Of a DNA stretch of 11,263 nt, positions 7,241-11,263 are shown piece after piece. The notes below the pieces were generated by a model, which saw only the letters and a program-made list of their open reading frames with translations, made no database searches and was not told the origin of the DNA. The first letter of the stretch is position 1; the number at the start of each line of letters is the position of its first letter. The stretch spans positions 8,210-19,472 of the forward strand of contig NWUY0300033697.1 of the NCBI GenBank assembly GCA_004151065.3, read 5' to 3'. The position numbers and the translations under genes are program-made. The DNA comes from Larix sibirica. Taxonomy: Eukaryota; Streptophyta; Pinopsida; Pinales; Pinaceae.

Positions 7241-7506
7241 GCTTATCAAGACTTGAGTCGAGTGAAGAAGGTGGTAGTCTAGATGATGACCTTCCAGAAA
7301 CATAGTTATTCTGTATTGAGGTTGTACCAGACTAGTTCAATGTGATTGTGGCATTTTTGGCTTCTAGTCATGTGCCTGTAGAATATACAGTTGTGTAGTG
7401 ATGATAGCTCATGATGCACAACACATATTTTCAGTTGATCGCATAACAAATCTATAAGATCGGAGCTAATGGGATCCTACGTCCATGTGTTCTAGAGCAT
7501 GAAATA
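7241..7506 (+). pseudogene. RNase H-integrase spacer of copy 1, cut by the gap
   Basis: The frame continues through RLSRLESSEEGGSLDDDLPE, an acidic spacer typical between RNase H and integrase, to TAG 7303 (CAG in copy 2). It then passes stops at 7333 and 7396, and the sequence stops at the N at 7507. The integrase zinc-binding domain itself is absent from this copy. About 10% of positions differ from copy 2 around 7385-7460, more than elsewhere in this half. Confidence 0.7.
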
Positions 7507-7507
7507 N
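7507..7507. other. Assembly gap (single N) at the repeat junction
   Basis: Left of the N the sequence matches the copy that continues at 11043. Right of it the sequence jumps back to the equivalent of 3967. The true junction is therefore not represented, and the distance and order of the two copies are not proven. Confidence 0.9.
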
Positions 7508-7850
7508 TGAAAACCTCATTGGATATTGCACTACAAGAGTACCTATGGAGAAGAAGGTGAGAAAATTTGTACAACCCCCACCAAATTTTCAAGCAAATGA
7601 ACAGTTACAGATCATGCACGAAGCTTAGAGAGCTATCAAAGAAGATATGCAGAGACAAGATGAAACACTCTGCACATGTGAAGAAAAGGAAAAACATAGA
7701 AGAAGACAACGTGAATAAGAAATTCTGTGTAGCATGCATAATGCGAAGATGAATCAAACCACGCAATGCACCACCACACAATGCAAAGAAAACCATCCCA
7801 AAGGATTATATAAAAGTCACAAGGAAGACCTAGTAAGTACTTTCTTGTGA
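7508..7850 (+). pseudogene. Gag C-terminal tail, copy 2
   Basis: In phase 0 it matches 3967-4309: QPPPNFQANEQLQIM, then a polar Glu/Lys/Gln/Arg-rich tail ending at TGA 7848. The codon at 7608 is CAG where copy 1 has TAG, while 7626 is TAG where copy 1 has CAG. A TAA near 7716 is private. This is the most diverged part of the repeat, about 7-8% by eye. The capsid and the zinc knuckles are missing, lost at the gap. Confidence 0.8.
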
Positions 7851-8540
7851 AATTGTATACATATATTAAATGAACCTCTTGTTGTCAATAAAGTAACTAC
7901 TATGATTTCCAAGTTGATAATATCTAATGAAGGCGAAGAACGTATTTCTGTACCGCTTCCTAACAGGAATGCGTGCAATGTTAAGAGAAGAAGAACTGGA
8001 AAGGAATTCATGCTATCACTTGAATTACGAGGATTTCATATGATAGATGTTATGATTGATTTGGGGGTTGGTGTGAACATTATTCGTAAGAAGATGTGGG
8101 AATTGATGGGTAAGCGAAATTTGGTCTAGTCTCCCATTCAAATTAGATTAGCAAACTAGTATAATGTATTTCCCATTGGTAGGATGACTGGTGTGGAAGT
8201 AAACATTGATGGAGTAAATAAAATGGTGGAATTTGAAGTGCTAGAAATACTGCAAGATACCGATCCTTATACTTCATTGTTAGGAATATATTTGACCTTT
8301 GATAACAATGCAATTCTGAACCTGAAGCACAGGTGCATGTCCTTTGCATCCGAAGAAGTGTGCATGATAGCTCCATTGGATGCTACAGAAGGAGAAAGGT
8401 ATACAAAGCCAATTTGGTATGACATTGATGAGGGGGAGATAGAAAAAATCTATAATGTGACTTTTAGGGATTATATAAATGCTACAATAGATGGAGAGCT
8501 TGGTTGGAAGAATGTAAATTCATTTGATACAGATTCATAG
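7851..8540 (+). pseudogene. Retroviral-type aspartic protease, copy 2
   Basis: The active-site stretch VMIDLGVGVNII has its Asp at 8058, in an open run of 75 codons (7902-8129) that copy 1 lacks because of its TGA at 4433. Stops at 8127 and 8157 are shared with copy 1, as is the terminal TAG at 8538. The downstream stretch 8184-8540 reads LLGIYLTFDNN at the second conserved motif. This copy is slightly better preserved than copy 1 and is the better query for family assignment. Confidence 0.75.
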
Positions 8541-9025
8541 GATGTGATGGATTGATGGAAGAGTCAACTATATGAGGTGTACACAAGGATATGTGTGCAC
8601 ATCCCAAAATTAGTCTGCTAGATTGGATCAGAGTTGCACGATCCACCTATGTTCGATGGAATAGAGAAAGTAGATACTTTTCTCAAGTAAATACAATCCC
8701 AAGTTACATAGGATAGATGAGTAGAAGCAATGGAGGCTATCACTCGAGGAATGTTTGCACGTTGGTGGAAAACGAATAATTAGGATTTGACTAGTTGGTA
8801 CATAGTGTAGACCTATCTCAAAAAGAGATTCCATCCTGTTGCTAATATAGAACTATTGAATAGATTCAAGGAAAATGAGAATCCAATTGAACACCTTGAA
8901 TTATGTTAGCACAGATGGGAGACAAAGAATGTATTGCGCACTCAATGGGTAAATATATTTGATCACACATTGGATGTTATACTATAGAGCTGGTATGTTC
9001 AACGGGAAAGAAGAAGAAGAAAAAA
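8541..9025 (+). pseudogene. Second gag-like domain, copy 2
   Basis: It has the same order and motifs as 5000-5484: DPPMFDG near 8641, FARWWKTN near 8750, LKKRFHP near 8814 and FKENENPIEHL near 8862. All the stops I compared are shared. From 8745 to the end it is identical to copy 1, whereas 8541-8744 shows about 14 differences, mostly point changes. Function and caveats are as for copy 1. Its presence in a second contig makes a chance assembly join of protease to gag-like domain less likely, though much of it lies in the shared identical block. Confidence 0.62.
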
Positions 9026-9366
9026 GATTTGATTAAAGTGGCTACCGAATTTACTACCACATTTTGATTCAGTACAAGAGATCCAAACCTAGCCAAAGTT
9101 ATACATAGAATCAAGCAAGTGATCTTTGGAGAAATACCACATGAGGATATGACATAAAGGGTCATTTGTGCCTATGATCAGGACTTGGCAAGGCTGAACA
9201 CACCTATATATTATTGGAAATTAGAGAGTACAGAACCAAATCAATAAGAAGATCTGTGCAATGTACATATTAATTAAACTATGGGAGAACGTGCTTTGCA
9301 GGATGAGCCATTTTCCAGCATTGGGCCATAATTTTTGATCCACTCAAAACAAAGAAACATAATATA
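9026..9366 (+). pseudogene. Linker between second gag-like domain and RT, copy 2
   Basis: It is identical by eye to 5485-5825, with the same frame change at the A6G run, the same stops and no private change. No independent function can be assigned. Confidence 0.5.
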
Positions 9367-10317
9367 GGAACGGACCAAGAGCTTAAGCTGGCCATAATCT
9401 AATATTATTGGGACTAGGAAATGATCACGTAGATAGTGGATTTACTGAAGGAGTACGAGGATATTTTTCTGCGCAACTTATTTGAGATTGAAGGAATTGC
9501 AAGAGTGCTTGGAGAAATGAATATTTATCTAAAAGAAGGGGAAAAGATAGTTAATAAAAATCCATATAGATTGAACCTTAAGTATAAAGAGAGTGCGCAA
9601 AGAGCTAGATCGTATGTTGGATGCACAGATCATCTTCCCAGTGGAAGAATCATAATGGATAAGCCCAATGGTGGTACAAGACAAGAAGATAGGAGAAATA
9701 CACATCTACTTTAATCTACACAACCTTAATGTATCATGCATACACGATATGTTCCTTACACCTTTCATAGATGAGGTGCTAGAGAACATAGGGGGTCGCA
9801 AATCCTATTCATTCACTGATGGATTTTTTGGCTACCATCAGGTGTGCATAGAAGAGGAAGATTGAACCAAAACAACTTTTGCAATCGAATGAGGATCATT
9901 TTCCTACATAGTGATGTCGTTTGCATTGAAGAATGCACCTATGGTTTTCTCCAGGGTAGGTGTAGCTGCATTTAAAGAGTTCATGCATAAGTTTTTGGTA
10001 GTGTACCAAGATGACTGGGCTGTGTTCATTTTGTTAAAATATCACCTGTAGGTCTTGCCTGTTATGCTAGATCACTATAGGAAGATGCATATTTCATTAA
10101 ATATTAAGAAGTGCATTTTCTGCACCCCATTTGGTATCTTACTCGGGCATGTTGTGTACAAAGAAGGTATGTTAATAGATATGGAGAAGATTTCCATCAT
10201 AGTCAATATCCTGACCCCAACAAATGTGAAAGGTTTGTGCAAAACATTCGGACACATGGGTTACTATAGAAAGTTCATAAAAAACTATGCTAGCATAACA
10301 AGGCCATAGGAGGAGCT
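9367..10317 (+). pseudogene. Reverse transcriptase, copy 2
   Basis: It is identical to copy 1 up to 10248, including the frameshift near 9591 and the stops. The motif A Asp is at 9818 and YQDD at 10004-10015. Beyond 10248 it differs slightly: LGHMGYYRKFI has Phe for Leu just before Gly-His, and Thr replaces Lys before the TAG at 10307. Absence of four bases (tgtg in copy 1) near 10318 puts RNase H in another frame. Confidence 0.9.
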
Positions 10318-10780
10318 ACAAAAGAAGTGAAGTATCAAGAGATGTTGGAGTGTCAACATGTGCTGGATATGTTAAAGGAGAGACCGGTGACTATGCCAAT
10401 TCTCATATTTCTCGACTGGACATGCATATTCCATGTACATGTATATATGTCATCAATAATGCTAGGAGTCATCTTAGCTCAACTCGGGAAAGGATATATT
10501 GATCACCCTATATCTTTCACAAGCAGAAATTTATCTACAATCGAGAAGAATTATACCATGACTTAGAGAAAAGGCTTGGCGATGGTGTATGCATTACAAA
10601 AGTAATTCCATTACCTATTGGGGATTTCCTTCAATTTTTTCACATATCACTTTGCTTTGAGGTACTTAGTCAACAAGCTAGTGTTGGGGGCGTGCATTTG
10701 TCGATGGATGCTCATGTTCCAAGAATTTGAATTCGAAGTTGTAATGAATCCAAGAAAACACAATGTTGGTCCTGATTGCT
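10318..10780 (+). pseudogene. RNase H, copy 2, catalytic Asp residues replaced
   Basis: In phase 1 the reading is KYQEMLECQHVLDMLKERP, then FHVHVYMSS with Tyr at 10444-10446 in the first Asp position. LSTIEKNY keeps its Glu, and FTYHFALRYLVNK has Tyr at 10645-10647 in the Asp position of TDH. These are the same two losses as in copy 1, but here they lie outside the identical block. They are therefore shared ancestry, not a side effect of whatever made the block identical. TAG 10561 is shared with copy 1 (7024). Confidence 0.88.
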
Positions 10781-11263
10781 TATCAAGACTTGAGTCGAGT
10801 GAAGAAGGTGGTAGTCTAGATGATGACCTTCCAGAAACACAGTTATTCTGTATTGAGGTTGTACCAGACTAGTTCAATGTGATTGTGGCATTTTTGGCTT
10901 CTAGTCATGTGCCTGTAGAATACATAGTTGTGTAGTGGCGATATCTCATGACGCACAATGCAGATTTTTAGTTGATCGCATAATAACTCTATAAGATCAG
11001 AGCTAATGGGATCCTACGTCCATGTGTTCTAGAGCATGAAATACCGCTTCTTCTTAGATAAGTGCATGAAGGTATAGCCGGAGGACACTATGTACGGTAG
11101 GAATCCAAGAATCCAATATAAACTACAAATAGTGTGGTGTTTGTCAACAAGTGGGTAAGCCATTGGGTAGGGATAAGAGGCCTCTCTTCTCTGTCACTGT
11201 GCTCGAGCCATTCATGAAGTAGGCTATTGATTTTGTGTGTCCAATCAACCCACCAGTATGAAG
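10781..11263 (+). pseudogene. Integrase N-terminal zinc-binding domain and start of core, copy 2
   Basis: After the acidic spacer (SSEEGGSLDDDLPETQLF, open here because 10840 is CAG), decayed coding runs to VHEGIAGGHY. Its His residues at 11065 and 11086 are the HH of the HHCC zinc-binding domain. CGVCQQVGKP follows, with Cys at 11133 and 11142, in a different frame. Only about 47 bases separate the second His from the first Cys, where the family has about 30 residues, so roughly 45 bases are missing and the frame is shifted. The core opens with AIDFVCPINPP, whose Asp at 11229-11231 is the first of the DDE triad. The remaining core lies beyond the window. Integrase joins element DNA to the host chromosome. 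Confidence 0.8.

Larger units (their letters stand above)
1642..7506 (+). mobile_element. Ty3/gypsy retrotransposon copy 1, dead, no LTRs identified
   Basis: Recognisable domains run in the order gag (with zinc knuckles), aspartic protease, second gag-like domain, RT, RNase H and integrase lead-in. RNase H before integrase places it in the Ty3/gypsy superfamily rather than Ty1/copia. From 2189 to 5484 one frame holds everything, broken by about 36 stops (about 21 of them TAG) but by no frameshift. After that the frame changes near 5484, between about 5770 and 5826, and near 6050. The 3' end is missing at the N at 7507. No flanking LTR pair or polypurine tract could be assigned. From 3967 onward it is repeated by copy 2. 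Confidence 0.9.
3967..11043 (+). repeat. 3.54-kb direct repeat: 3967-7506 and 7508-11043
   Basis: Position n in copy 1 matches n+3541 up to about 6774 and n+3537 after it, because copy 1 has four extra bases (tgtg) near 6777. By-eye divergence is about 7-8% at 3967-4260 and about 3.5% at 4260-5203. I see no mismatch at 5204-6707 (8745-10248) and about 4-5% at 6708-7506. The first copy ends and the second starts exactly at the N at 7507. The arrangement may be genuine or may come from scaffolding two related contigs. Confidence 0.95.
7508..11263 (+). mobile_element. Ty3/gypsy retrotransposon copy 2, dead, 5' truncated at the gap
   Basis: It carries gag tail, protease, second gag-like domain, RT, RNase H and the integrase N-terminal region up to the start of the catalytic core at the window end. 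Frames are phase 0 from 7508 to about 9026, phase 2 for the RT core (9596-10309), phase 1 for RNase H and the integrase lead-in, and phase 0 for the integrase core. Compared with copy 1 it lacks four bases near 10318, which adds a frameshift between RT and RNase H. It shares nearly all other lesions with copy 1, plus private ones such as TAG 7626. Confidence 0.9.

Noticed and set aside
3967-11263. Endogenous pararetrovirus (Caulimoviridae)
   Set aside because: An integrase zinc-binding domain and core follow RNase H, and no movement-protein-like region was seen. This fits Ty3/gypsy, not an integrated DNA virus.

Overview
The window looks like plant nuclear DNA from a large, repeat-rich genome. 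A gymnosperm (conifer-type) source is my best guess, from AT-rich decayed Ty3/gypsy sequence and draft-scaffold single-N gaps at 1641 and 7507. This rests on recognition, not a search. I see no intact cellular gene, tRNA, rRNA or CRISPR array. All recognisable coding potential is dead retrotransposon polyprotein on the + strand.

Layout. (1) 1-206 is a gag fragment about 90% identical to 3600-3805, cut off abruptly. (2) 207-1640 is unrelated DNA starting TGTCACGTCCCC, a plausible LTR 5' end. It contains a tandem minisatellite (about 337-1024, period 75-90 bp) and ends at the first N. (3) 1642-7506 is retroelement copy 1: a leader, an acidic gag N-terminus, gag with five decayed zinc knuckles, an aspartic protease, a second gag-like domain, a linker, reverse transcriptase, RNase H and the lead-in to integrase. 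(4) After the second N, 7508-11263 repeats the element from the gag tail onward (copy 2) and reaches further, into the integrase zinc-binding domain and the start of its catalytic core.

The domain order PR-RT-RH-INT marks a Ty3/gypsy (Metaviridae-type) element. The unusual part is a second Retrotrans_gag-like domain between protease and RT. It lies in the same reading frame as the first gag and the protease: about 3.3 kb of copy 1 (2189-5484) stays in one frame despite about 36 stop codons by my hand count.

The 3.54 kb repeat (3967-7506 and 7508-11043) is striking. Its flanks differ by roughly 3.5-8%, but a 1504-bp core (5204-6707 and 8745-10248) shows no mismatch by eye. Both copies share stops, frameshifts and two RNase H Asp-to-Tyr changes, so the line multiplied, or was duplicated, after it lost function. 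The N at the junction means an assembly artefact must be excluded first.
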